This document shows, one piece after another, positions 1 through 5,747 of a DNA stretch of 5,950 nucleotides. Position 1 is the first letter of the stretch, and every line of letters begins with the position of its first letter. The DNA comes from an uncultured Bacteroidales bacterium (GTDB lineage Bacteria > Bacteroidota > Bacteroidia > Bacteroidales > UBA932): positions 1-5,950 of the forward strand of contig CAMJHW010000093.1 of assembly GCA_946405645.1 (NCBI GenBank), read 5' to 3'. The position numbers and the translations under genes are program-made. Under the pieces are notes generated by a model that did no database searches, was not told the origin of the DNA, and saw only the letters and a program-made list of their open reading frames with translations.

Positions 1-1501
1 ATGTGACCCTGGAGTTGAAGTTGACGCTTCCCTCCAGGGTTGCCTTTTCCCACCAGGGGCCGCGCTCGACGATGCGGCCTTTCTGGTCGATGAAGCAGGA
101 AATGCCGGTATTGCCGCAACGGGCGATGTCGCGCCTGAGCTCGATGGCCCGAAGCGCGGAATAACTCAGGTGCTGCCTGTAGCCCGGAGTGTTACCCCAC
201 CATGCATCGTTGGTGATCACGGTCAGGTATTTCGCTCCCTTGCGGACGTACTCCGTACAATATTCTCCGAACACGGATTCGTAGCAGATGGCGCATCCGT
301 AAGGGACTCCGAAGGCGTGCAGCAGCGACACTTCCGGCTGCCCGACGCAGCGTCCGATACCGGTGTCGAGCAAACGGGCGAGGGGAAGTATGATCTTTGG
401 ATAAGGCGTCATCTCTGTGCCGACCACGAGCCTGCTCTTATGGAATATCTCCGTAGTACCGTCGGGCCTGAGGCTCAGCGCGGAGTTGTGCCTTTGGATC
501 CACCCGCCTTCGTCGAGCTTATAGTCGCTGGGGTCGCGAGGGAATTCGTCCGGATAGAACTCGCGCGATGAAGCCCCGAAGAGCATCTCCGTTCCGGGAT
601 GGGCGTTCAGGAACTGGACGAAACTCCTCCAGGTGGGGCTGGTCTCGTATGCGCCGACCACTATGTCGCCGGTGAAGGTCTCGGGGGCGACGACGAGCAG
701 GGGAGTGCCTGACGTACGTCCGGTCAATCCCTCCTCGGCGACTTCCAGAAGGATGGCGTTCTGCTGGTTCTGGTTGAGGAACTGGAACTTCTGGTAAGGG
801 TCGAGGTTGGGCTGGCAGATCAGAATCTCCTGACTGCCTTCGGACACTTCCTTGTACCTCGCTCCGATGACTGCGGAGGTGACGGGAGGAACGACGAAGA
901 GTATGAACAGGCCGGCCAGCGAAGCGATGCGGGCTTTGGCGTTCCAGCGTTCCGTACTGCCGTCGCGAAGCGCGGAAATGAATCCGAAGACCGCGAGGTT
1001 GCATGCCCAGATCCAGAGCGAGCCTCCGAGCGCACCGGTATATTCATACCACTGCGCGAGGCCCGTGGAGCGGGCGAAGGCATTGCCCAGCACGAGCCAC
1101 GGCCAGGAGATCTGCGCGCTGAAATACGCCCTCTCCCAGGCAATCCACGCGGCTGCGAGGAACAGGTAAGGCAGCGCCCCGCTGAATCTCTTCTTCGAAA
1201 GACGGAAAAGCCCGAACACCAGCGACATCTGGAGAGCATTGGCCAGAACGGCGAAGATGCCCCCGCCTACGGTGGCCCAGCAGACCCAGAAGGTCGTGAA
1301 TGCGTTCCAGAGGACGAATGCGGAATAATGCCATATCCAGAATCTCTTCACTCCGTTCAAGGAAGCGTACCTTTCGAGCAACAGCAGGGGAACGAAACCG
1401 AAGAGAGCGAGAAAACCGGTATGAGGGACAAGCCATGGCAGGCTCATGAGTACTGCGAAGGCCAGTACAAGCGCCGTCATGCTCTTATAGTGTCGGGACA
1501 T
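1..1501 (-). CDS. lnt: Apolipoprotein N-acyltransferase, C-terminus cut off by window edge
   Basis: Inner-membrane enzyme that moves an acyl chain from a phospholipid to the N-terminal cysteine of apolipoproteins, the last step of lipoprotein maturation. My translation of the minus strand is open for 500 codons from the ATG at 1501-1499 to the window edge. The N-terminal part is hydrophobic, with about seven likely membrane segments in residues 7-217. A nitrilase-fold domain starts near residue 225 (ILICQPNLDPYQKF). The catalytic triad of the family is present: E274 (VVAPETF), K355 (FHKSRL) and C406 (AICYES), matching E. coli Glu267, Lys335 and Cys387. E363 and Y407-E408 fit other conserved residues. 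E. coli Lnt has 512 residues, so probably only the last few tens of residues, including the final membrane helix, are missing. The start is chosen because a -7 box and an AT-rich leader lie just upstream and the first helix follows at once. Divergent from the PASTA gene. Confidence 0.95.
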   Translation of the reverse strand, partial: MSRHYKSMTALVLAFAVLMSLPWLVPHTGFLALFGFVPLLLLERYASLNGVKRFWIWHYSAFVLWNAFTTFWVCWATVGGGIFAVLANALQMSLVFGLFRLSKKRFSGALPYLFLAAAWIAWERAYFSAQISWPWLVLGNAFARSTGLAQWYEYTGALGGSLWIWACNLAVFGFISALRDGSTERWNAKARIASLAGLFILFVVPPVTSAVIGARYKEVSEGSQEILICQPNLDPYQKFQFLNQNQQNAILLEVAEEGLTGRTSGTPLLVVAPETFTGDIVVGAYETSPTWRSFVQFLNAHPGTEMLFGASSREFYPDEFPRDPSDYKLDEGGWIQRHNSALSLRPDGTTEIFHKSRLVVGTEMTPYPKIILPLARLLDTGIGRCVGQPEVSLLHAFGVPYGCAICYESVFGEYCTEYVRKGAKYLTVITNDAWWGNTPGYRQHLSYSALRAIELRRDIARCGNTGISCFIDQKGRIVERGPWWEKATLEGSVNFNSRVT

Positions 1502-1516
1502 GTCTTTCCAATATTT

Positions 1517-1540
1517 TTCAAGTCCAAAAATCGACTTGAA
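1517..1540. repeat. Inverted repeat in lnt/PASTA divergent promoter region (candidate operator)
   Basis: Perfect 8-base arms TTCAAGTC (1517-1524) and GACTTGAA (1533-1540), separated by CAAAAATC. The dyad directly abuts the lnt -7 box, so it covers the likely lnt transcription start. It also contains the TTG (1536-1538) that could serve as the -33 element of the PASTA promoter. It could be an operator for a dimeric regulator or an RNA hairpin in the lnt leader. The symmetry is seen directly; the function is inferred. Confidence 0.5.
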
Positions 1541-1568
1541 CAAATATAAGGATTTATTTGTAACTTTG
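1536..1568 (+). promoter_or_regulatory. Probable promoter of the PASTA-rluD operon
   Basis: TAACTTTG at 1561-1568 matches the Bacteroidota -7 consensus TAnnTTTG exactly. A TTG at 1536-1538 lies 22 bases upstream and could serve as the -33 element, a slightly long but plausible spacing. Transcription would begin near 1575, leaving a leader of only about 14 bases before the ATG at 1589. It is back to back with the lnt promoter; the two -7 boxes are 12 bases apart. Confidence 0.6.
1541..1548 (-). promoter_or_regulatory. Probable lnt promoter, -7 box
   Basis: Read on the minus strand, this is TATATTTG, an exact match to the Bacteroidota -7 consensus TAnnTTTG. It lies 39 bases before the lnt ATG, giving an inferred leader of about 30-35 bases. 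I do not see a TTTG -33 element at the usual 19-22 base spacing, so the call rests on the -7 box and its position only. Confidence 0.5.
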
Positions 1569-1588
1569 TAAGGATATACCAGACAAGC

Positions 1589-2374
1589 ATGGAAGAAAAA
1601 ACCAATACCAATAAATTCTGGGTCTTGAAGAATCTCGCCGGCGCGGTGCTGTTCTTCGTAGCCCTGGCAGTGGTGGCCAACGTCCTCCTCGGGATCTTTA
1701 CCCATCACGGTAAAGTCATCCAGGTTCCGGATATGGTAGGCCTGTCGGTCCGCGAGGCGGACCACGTGGCCGACACCGCCGGAGTCCGCATCGATGTCGT
1801 GGATTCCATCTACGTCCGCGGCATGGCCAAGGGAGCTGTTTACAAGCAGAATCCCGCAGCCGGTTCCAACGTAAAGAAGGGCCGCCGCATCATGCTTACC
1901 ATCAATGCCACGCAGCCCAAGAGGATCACCATGCCCAATCTTGTGGGTTATTCCATGCGCCAGGCCAAGGCGGAGCTTTCCTCGCGCGGCCTCAATCTCG
2001 GCAGACTCATCTATGTCGATGACATAGCTACCAACAATGTCCTGAAGCAGCAGCAGAACGGCCGCGATGTAAGGCCCGGAAGCAGCGTCGAGAGCGGTTC
2101 CGACATCGACCTCGTGGTGGGACTTAACGGCTCCGACAACCGCACCTATATCCCTAACGTAATGGGTATGAAATATATCCGTGCGGTCGATGTCGTCCAT
2201 GAGAACTCCCTGAACGTCGGTAACCTCGTCTTCGACGCCAGCGTACGCAACTACAACGACACCATCAATTCCGTCATATATCGCCAGAGTCCCGGAGCGT
2301 CCCAGGCTCCGACCCAGATGGGCTCTTCCGTTTCCCTGTATCTGACGGTCGATCCTGAACGCATCCCCAAATAG
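1589..2374 (+). CDS. Membrane-anchored protein with three PASTA domains
   Basis: A 261-residue protein with a short polar cytoplasmic start, one membrane segment at about residues 12-37 (ending LLGIF) and then three PASTA domains facing the periplasm. The repeats open with VPDMVG (about 46), MPNLVG (115) and IPNVMG (188). Each is followed by the typical alternation of a helix and strands with a QNPAAG / QSPGAS-type turn. PASTA domains are known from penicillin-binding proteins and Ser/Thr kinases of Gram-positive bacteria, where some bind muropeptides. No kinase or transpeptidase domain is present here, so this is a stand-alone sensor or scaffold-like form. The role is inferred to be envelope-related and is otherwise unknown. 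The stop codon is 5 bases before rluD, so the two are almost certainly co-transcribed. The ATG is supported by the promoter just upstream and by the membrane segment. Confidence 0.9.
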   Translation: MEEKTNTNKFWVLKNLAGAVLFFVALAVVANVLLGIFTHHGKVIQVPDMVGLSVREADHVADTAGVRIDVVDSIYVRGMAKGAVYKQNPAAGSNVKKGRRIMLTINATQPKRITMPNLVGYSMRQAKAELSSRGLNLGRLIYVDDIATNNVLKQQQNGRDVRPGSSVESGSDIDLVVGLNGSDNRTYIPNVMGMKYIRAVDVVHENSLNVGNLVFDASVRNYNDTINSVIYRQSPGASQAPTQMGSSVSLYLTVDPERIPK

Positions 2375-2379
2375 CAGCC

Positions 2380-3465
2380 ATGGCCGACTATCCCGACGAC
2401 GAGCTGGACCTCCTTTCCTCTGACGGACAGGACCTCCTCCCCGGCGACGAGGAGCAGGGCATGTTCGAGCATTTCCGCTTCGTCGTAGACAAGGGGCAGG
2501 AGCCCATACGCGTGGACAAGTATATGTCCGCGCATATGGAGGATACTTCCCGCCACCGCGTGCAGTGCGCCATCAAGGAGCAGTATGTCCAGGTGAACGG
2601 CAAGGTCGTGAAGGCCAATTATATCGTGAGGCCGGAAGATGTGATCAGCTTCGTGATGCCTTACCGCCGCCGCGGTCTGGAGATCGTTCCCCAGGACATC
2701 CCGCTCGACATCGTGTATGAGGATGACGACGTGCTGGTGGTGAACAAGCCGGCCGGCATGGTCGTCCATCCCGGTCACGGTCATTATGAAAGCACTCTCG
2801 TCAACGCCCTGGCTTTCCACCTGGGCATCTCTCAAGGCCCCGATGCCGAGGATGAGCGCATGGGCATACTCGTCCATCGTATCGACAAGGACACTTCCGG
2901 ACTTCTGGTCGTGGCCAAGAATGACGAGGCCCAGCTCAACCTCGCCAAGCAGTTCTTCGAGCACACCATCGACAGAGTCTATGTCGCCGTGGTCTGGGGT
3001 AACATCAAGGATGACGAAGGGACGATCGACGCCAACATCGGCCGCGACCCCAACGACCGCCTGCGTTTCCGCATCTACGATGACCCGGATAAGGGCAAGC
3101 ATGCCGTGACGCATTACCGCGTCCTGGAGCGGTTCGGGTTCGTGACCGTGATCGAGTGCCGCCTGGAGACCGGCCGTACGCACCAGATCCGCGTTCATAT
3201 GTCCTCCATCGGCCACCCGCTTTTCGGTGACGACCGATACGGCGGCACCGAGATCCGTAAGGGCACCATCTACGCCAAGTACCGCCAGTTCATCCAGAAC
3301 TGCTTCGAACTCTGTCCGCGCCAGGCCCTCCATGCCCAGGTCCTGGGCTTCGTCCATCCCCGCACACGCAAGCACATCTGCTTCGAAGCGGAGATTCCGT
3401 CTGACATGAAGGCCCTCATCGCCAAGTGGCGGGCATATACCAAAGAAAAAAGAGAGGAGCCCTAA
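2380..3465 (+). CDS. rluD: RluA/RluD-family 23S rRNA pseudouridine synthase
   Basis: Converts specific uridines to pseudouridine in RNA; RluD of E. coli modifies the helix 69 loop of 23S rRNA (1911, 1915, 1917). The 361-residue protein has an acidic, low-complexity N-terminal extension (about 1-35). An S4 RNA-binding domain follows (about 43-105, starting IRVDKYM). The synthase domain contains VNKPAGMVVHPGHG, the catalytic motif HRIDKDTSG with Asp169, and RTHQIRVHM from Arg266 followed by GHPLFGDDRYGG. Length is close to the family norm, but the acidic leader is longer than in E. coli RluD (326 residues). The family has several members with different targets, so the exact site is inferred; the symbol is given because S4 plus the central motifs fit RluD best. 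It follows the PASTA gene by 5 bases. It ends in TAA at 3463-3465, overlapping the rng stop by convergence. Confidence 0.92.
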   Translation: MADYPDDELDLLSSDGQDLLPGDEEQGMFEHFRFVVDKGQEPIRVDKYMSAHMEDTSRHRVQCAIKEQYVQVNGKVVKANYIVRPEDVISFVMPYRRRGLEIVPQDIPLDIVYEDDDVLVVNKPAGMVVHPGHGHYESTLVNALAFHLGISQGPDAEDERMGILVHRIDKDTSGLLVVAKNDEAQLNLAKQFFEHTIDRVYVAVVWGNIKDDEGTIDANIGRDPNDRLRFRIYDDPDKGKHAVTHYRVLERFGFVTVIECRLETGRTHQIRVHMSSIGHPLFGDDRYGGTEIRKGTIYAKYRQFIQNCFELCPRQALHAQVLGFVHPRTRKHICFEAEIPSDMKALIAKWRAYTKEKREEP

Positions 3466-3478
3466 AAGAGCTTCTCTC
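3446..3478 (-). terminator. Intrinsic terminator of rng, embedded in the end of rluD
   Basis: On the minus strand, GAGAGAAGC (3478-3470) pairs with GCTCCTCTC (3460-3452) as a 9-base stem with one mismatch and a 9-base loop. Six T residues follow (3451-3446). The rng stop codon lies in the loop. On the plus strand the hairpin is preceded by A residues and not followed by a T run, so it should work mainly for rng. The stem overlaps the last codons of rluD. Seen directly; termination is inferred. Confidence 0.6.
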
Positions 3479-5024
3479 CATTCTCACTGTAGAATTCATA
3501 CTGCAGGACGGTGAAGTCGTTGCTTTCGCTGACCTTGACCTTGCATTTGTACTTTCTTCTCCATTTGCTGACGAAGGACGAAAGTCCGCGCGTCAGGTAG
3601 GCTCCCAGAATCGGGCTGACTTTCAGGATCACGCTCTTCAGACCGTTGTCGCGTACCAAGTCTGCGAGGTCGCGTTCGATCTGCTCGTCAATCACGGCGC
3701 TTGATGTGATCTTGCCGGTGCCGTGGCACAGGGGACAGATCTCCGCCGTGTTGATCTGGATCGCGGGACGTATGCGCTGACGGGTGATCTGCATAAGCCC
3801 GAACTTGGTGAGAGGCAGCACGTTGTGCTTGGCCCTGTCACTTTCCATAAGCTCCTGCATATGCTTGAAGAGGCTGTTGCGATGCTCTCCCGACACCATG
3901 TCGATGAAATCCACGATCACTATGCCTCCCATATCGCGCAGCCGGAGCTGACGGGCGATCTCTTCCGCCGCGAGCTTGTTCACCTCGAAGGTATTCTCCT
4001 CCTGGTCCGTGGTCTTCGCGCGCGTGCCGCTGTTTACGTCGATCACGTTGAGGGCCTCCGTCGATTCGATCACAAGGTAGGCGCCCTGCTTCATCGGGAC
4101 CACCTTCCCGAAAGAGCTCTTGATCTGGCGGCTGACTTCGAAATGGTCGAAGATCGGTTCCTTGCCTTCGTAGAGCTTGACGATTTTCTCCTGCTCCGGA
4201 GAGATCAGGGAAATATACTTCTTTGTTTCCTCGTAGATCTTGACGTCGTTCACGTGTACGTTGGTGAACGTGTCGTTCAGCAGGTCCCTGAGGATGGTGG
4301 TGGTTTTGGAATACTCTGTGAAGAGCAGGCCTATACCCTTGTCCTTGGCGATCCTTTTCCAGGAGCCTTCCCATTTTTCGATCAGGGAGCGAAGCTCTCC
4401 GACCAGTACTGCGGCGTTCTTGCCTTCGGCTGCGGTGCGGATGATGGCTCCGTAATTCTTGGGAAGTATGCTCCTGACGAGCGTCTCAAGCCGTTTTTTC
4501 TCTTCTTTCGAAGAGATCTTCTGGGAAATGCTCACCTTCTCCGCGAAGGGGAGCAGTACAATGTTGCGTCCTGCCAATGAAATTTCCGCGGTCAGCCGGG
4601 ATCCCTTGGTGGAGATCGGTTCCTTCACGATCTGGGCTATGACCATCTGCCCTACTTTGAGGACATCCTCGATGTGGCCTTCCTTCGCGAGGACGGGTCC
4701 GATCTTGATGCCTGCATAAAGTTTGTGCAGATCGGTGTTCGGATTGGACCTCTTGACGAATTCGTCGAATGAGGTGAAGTACAACCCGAGATCCAGATAG
4801 TGGACGAATGCTTCCTTGGAGTCTCCGATATCGACGAACGCCGCATTCAGCGCCGGCATTACCTTCTTGACCCTTCCGAGGAAGACGTCTCCGATCGAAT
4901 AAGTGTGACCCTGACTGGATTCCTTGTTGAGTTCGATCAGCCTGTGGTTTTCCAGCAGGGCGATCTGGACCTCCTTCGACCCTACGTCGACGATGAGGTC
5001 TTTTTCAGTTTTCTCAGTTTCCAT
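3462..5024 (-). CDS. rng: Ribonuclease G (RNase E/G family endoribonuclease)
   Basis: Single-strand-specific endoribonuclease; in E. coli RNase G matures the 5' end of 16S rRNA and degrades some mRNAs. With the start at 5024 (METEKTEKDLIVDV) the product has 520 residues, the compact RNase G form without the long RNase E C-terminal scaffold. The order is: N-terminal strand region (KEVQIALLENHRLIEL), S1 RNA-binding domain (about 38-125, YSIGDVFLGRVKKV...AFVDIG), then the DNase I-like catalytic domain. That domain carries Asp329 (VIDVNSG) and Asp372 (IVIVDFIDM), spaced 43 apart like the Mg-binding Asp303 and Asp346 of RNase E. The zinc-link CPLCHG has Cys430 and Cys433. The frame is open upstream to an ATG at 5063, but the extra 13 residues (MLSYKRSLKCNFL) look unlike the family start. 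I see no clear TAnnTTTG promoter between it and the upstream terminator. Converges on rluD with a 4-base overlap. Confidence 0.95.
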   Translation of the reverse strand: METEKTEKDLIVDVGSKEVQIALLENHRLIELNKESSQGHTYSIGDVFLGRVKKVMPALNAAFVDIGDSKEAFVHYLDLGLYFTSFDEFVKRSNPNTDLHKLYAGIKIGPVLAKEGHIEDVLKVGQMVIAQIVKEPISTKGSRLTAEISLAGRNIVLLPFAEKVSISQKISSKEEKKRLETLVRSILPKNYGAIIRTAAEGKNAAVLVGELRSLIEKWEGSWKRIAKDKGIGLLFTEYSKTTTILRDLLNDTFTNVHVNDVKIYEETKKYISLISPEQEKIVKLYEGKEPIFDHFEVSRQIKSSFGKVVPMKQGAYLVIESTEALNVIDVNSGTRAKTTDQEENTFEVNKLAAEEIARQLRLRDMGGIVIVDFIDMVSGEHRNSLFKHMQELMESDRAKHNVLPLTKFGLMQITRQRIRPAIQINTAEICPLCHGTGKITSSAVIDEQIERDLADLVRDNGLKSVILKVSPILGAYLTRGLSSFVSKWRRKYKCKVKVSESNDFTVLQYEFYSENGEKLF

Positions 5025-5061
5025 CAGGAAATTGCATTTTAAAGAACGTTTGTATGATAGC

Positions 5062-5094
5062 AAAAGGGTCGGACCGTTCCGGCCAGACCCTTTT
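5062..5094 (-). terminator. Hairpin terminator after the HU / basic peptide operon
   Basis: Perfect 9-base stem AAAAGGGTC (5062-5070) / GACCCTTTT (5086-5094) with a 15-base GC-rich loop that can pair further (CCG / CGG). Read on the minus strand, the stem ends in CCCTTTT, a short T tract. It lies about 40 bases past the stop of the 29-residue gene and about 40 bases before the rng start, so it probably ends the HU transcript or attenuates read-through into rng. The stem also ends in TTTT on the plus strand, but no plus-strand gene lies upstream. Confidence 0.65.
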
Positions 5095-5096
5095 CA

Positions 5097-5112
5097 TTTA
5101 GCAGCTGCTAAA
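5097..5112. repeat. Perfect 16-bp palindrome next to the terminator
   Basis: TTTAGCAGCTGCTAAA reads the same on both strands. It lies between the stop of the 29-residue gene and the terminator stem. As RNA it would form only a 6-base stem with an AGCT loop. It may be part of the 3' end structure of the HU transcript or a protein site; function unknown. Confidence 0.4.
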
Positions 5113-5131
5113 ATGGCAGACCAGGAAGAAA

Positions 5132-5221
5132 TTACTTCTTCTTGTGCCTATTCTTGCGCAAACGCTTCTTACGCTTGTGCGTGGCCATCTTATGCCTTTT
5201 GTGTTTCTTTCCGTTCGGCAT
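5132..5221 (-). CDS. Tiny basic ribosome-associated-type protein (AURKAIP1/COX24-like), 29 residues
   Basis: The minus-strand ATG at 5221-5219 opens a 29-codon frame ended by TAA at 5134-5132. The product starts MPNGKKHKRHKMATHKRK and ends LRKNRHKKK. Twenty of its 29 residues are Lys, Arg or His (11 K, 5 R, 4 H), and there are no acidic residues. From memory, near-identical short proteins are widespread in Bacteroidota and carry the label AURKAIP1/COX24 domain, after the C-terminal segment of the mitochondrial small-subunit protein mS38. The MATHKRKKRLRKNRHK core fits that. A ribosomal or rRNA-binding role is therefore likely but inferred. It follows HU by 17 bases and is probably co-transcribed with it; the leader before the ATG is AT-rich with no Shine-Dalgarno sequence at normal spacing. 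A length filter would drop this gene. Confidence 0.85.
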   Translation of the reverse strand: MPNGKKHKRHKMATHKRKKRLRKNRHKKK

Positions 5222-5238
5222 AATACAATAGTTTTAAA

Positions 5239-5517
5239 TTATTTCTCCTTGACGGCAGCTACGAAAACCTTGGCGGGCTTGAATGCAGGGATGTCGTGCT
5301 CGGGGATGGTCATGGTCGTGTGCTGGGTAATGTTACGGGCGGCCTTCTGAGCCCTATGCTTGATGATGAAGCTGCCGAAGCCACGAAGATAAACAGGGTT
5401 ACCCTTAGCGAGCGAATCCTTGACGCACTCCATGAAAGACTCAACCACGGTCTGAACTGCAATTTTCTCAATACCAGTTGCTTTTGCAACTTCGTTAACG
5501 ATTTCTGCCTTAGTCAT
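5239..5517 (-). CDS. HU/IHF-family DNA-binding protein
   Basis: A 92-residue nucleoid protein that binds and bends DNA as a dimer. It begins with the helical dimerisation part MTKAEIVNEVAKATGI and VVESFMECVKDSL. The signature RGFGSF at residues 45-50 and the beta-arm region (about 53-75) follow, then the closing IPAFKPAKVFVAAVKEK. The length is normal for the family. The arm reads AARNIT where E. coli HU and IHF have a DNA-intercalating proline after Arg-Asn; here that residue is Ile63. The sequence does not decide between HU and an IHF-like subunit, so no symbol is given. It is the first gene of a minus-strand unit with the 29-residue basic protein, driven by a well-matched promoter, and divergent from lon. 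Confidence 0.95.
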   Translation of the reverse strand: MTKAEIVNEVAKATGIEKIAVQTVVESFMECVKDSLAKGNPVYLRGFGSFIIKHRAQKAARNITQHTTMTIPEHDIPAFKPAKVFVAAVKEK

Positions 5518-5565
5518 AATATTTATATTTTAGTAATAAGTATTCCTTTTGCGGGAATTGGACTG

Positions 5566-5596
5566 CAAAAATAGGCCTATTTTTTTAATAATCAAA
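5566..5596 (-). promoter_or_regulatory. Promoter of the HU operon
   Basis: On the minus strand, TTTG (5596-5593), then 19 bases, then TATTTTTG (5573-5566). Both elements and the spacing match the Bacteroidota housekeeping promoter (TTTG / TAnnTTTG). The start of transcription should be near 5560, giving a leader of about 40 AT-rich bases before the HU ATG at 5517. Confidence 0.75.
5567..5584. repeat. 18-bp palindrome over the HU -7 box (candidate operator)
   Basis: AAAAATAGGCCTATTTTT is a perfect palindrome centred between 5575 and 5576. Its left half forms most of the HU -7 box, and its right half lies in the spacer between the -7 and -33 elements. A protein bound here would block the promoter, so autoregulation by HU or control by a dimeric repressor is possible. 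The AT-rich ends also suit DNA bending. The symmetry is seen; the function is inferred. Confidence 0.45.
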
Positions 5597-5699
5597 ATTA
5601 TATCCCGAAAAAAGACTCAAATCCAACGGCCCGGCTGACATAAGCTGCGGATGGCACGGAGATTGACTATATAGTGGCGGACGAAGCAATGCAAGAGTA

Positions 5700-5718
5700 G
5701 TCTGCCAAATTGGCAGAC
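5700..5718. promoter_or_regulatory. Perfect 19-bp inverted repeat upstream of lon (candidate operator)
   Basis: GTCTGCCAA and TTGGCAGAC form 9-base perfect arms around a single central A. The site ends 29 bases before the lon ATG. It is not the CIRCE element bound by HrcA (TTAGCACTC-N9-GAGTGCTAA), and I cannot name its regulator. Lon genes are commonly stress-controlled, so a repressor or activator site for lon is the natural reading. If TACGCTTG at 5728-5735 is the -7 box, the dyad covers the -33 region. Confidence 0.55.
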
Positions 5719-5727
5719 ATGTCCTTT

Positions 5728-5735
5728 TACGCTTG
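5728..5735 (+). promoter_or_regulatory. Weak candidate -7 box for lon
   Basis: TACGCTTG differs from TAnnTTTG at one position. It would start transcription only a few bases before the ATG. No TTTG lies at the usual upstream distance; that position is inside the 19-bp dyad. A regulated promoter needing an activator would fit, but the real promoter may lie elsewhere in 5600-5700, where I see no better match. Confidence 0.25.
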
Positions 5736-5747
5736 AAACAGAAATAT

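Noticed and set aside
6..40. Inverted repeat ACCCTGGAG / CTCCAGGGT with a 17-base spacer
   Set aside because: It lies within the lnt coding sequence, has no T tract or promoter nearby, and is plausibly a coincidence of codon choice. The gene continues past it.
170..571. Plus-strand and other short frames over lnt (for example 170-571, 519-1004, 820-1239, 1044-1436)
   Set aside because: The continuous minus-strand Lnt frame with its full catalytic triad explains the whole region; these are out-of-frame or antisense readings.
1547..1575. Direct repeat TAAGGAT at 1547-1553 and 1569-1575 around the PASTA -7 box
   Set aside because: Only 7 bases in an AT-rich leader; two helical turns apart but too short to claim as a binding site without comparison.
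2251..3375. Long open frame of 374 codons on the minus strand, opposite rluD
   Set aside because: It lies almost wholly antisense to a clearly recognisable RluD, has no recognisable domain and its composition reflects GC-rich third positions of the real gene. Treated as a shadow.
3723..4580. Open frame of 285 codons on the plus strand, opposite rng
   Set aside because: Antisense to the catalytic part of RNase G, which is certain from its motifs; no family resemblance. Shadow frame.
5025..5063. Upstream ATG at 5063 as the rng start, adding 13 residues
   Set aside because: The added residues MLSYKRSLKCNFL do not resemble the RNase G start, and beginning at 5063 would place the start against the terminator hairpin, leaving no leader.
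5652..5667. Sigma-54-like promoter TGGCACG-N4-TTGAC before lon
   Set aside because: The -24 half is good, but the -12 half lacks the essential GC (TTGAC in place of TTGCA). Probably chance.
5519..5747. Search for a small gene or structured RNA in the HU/lon intergenic region
   Set aside because: Short frames such as the one from 5651 stop within a few codons, and I see no riboswitch-like or tRNA-like fold. Only the promoter and palindromes listed are supported.
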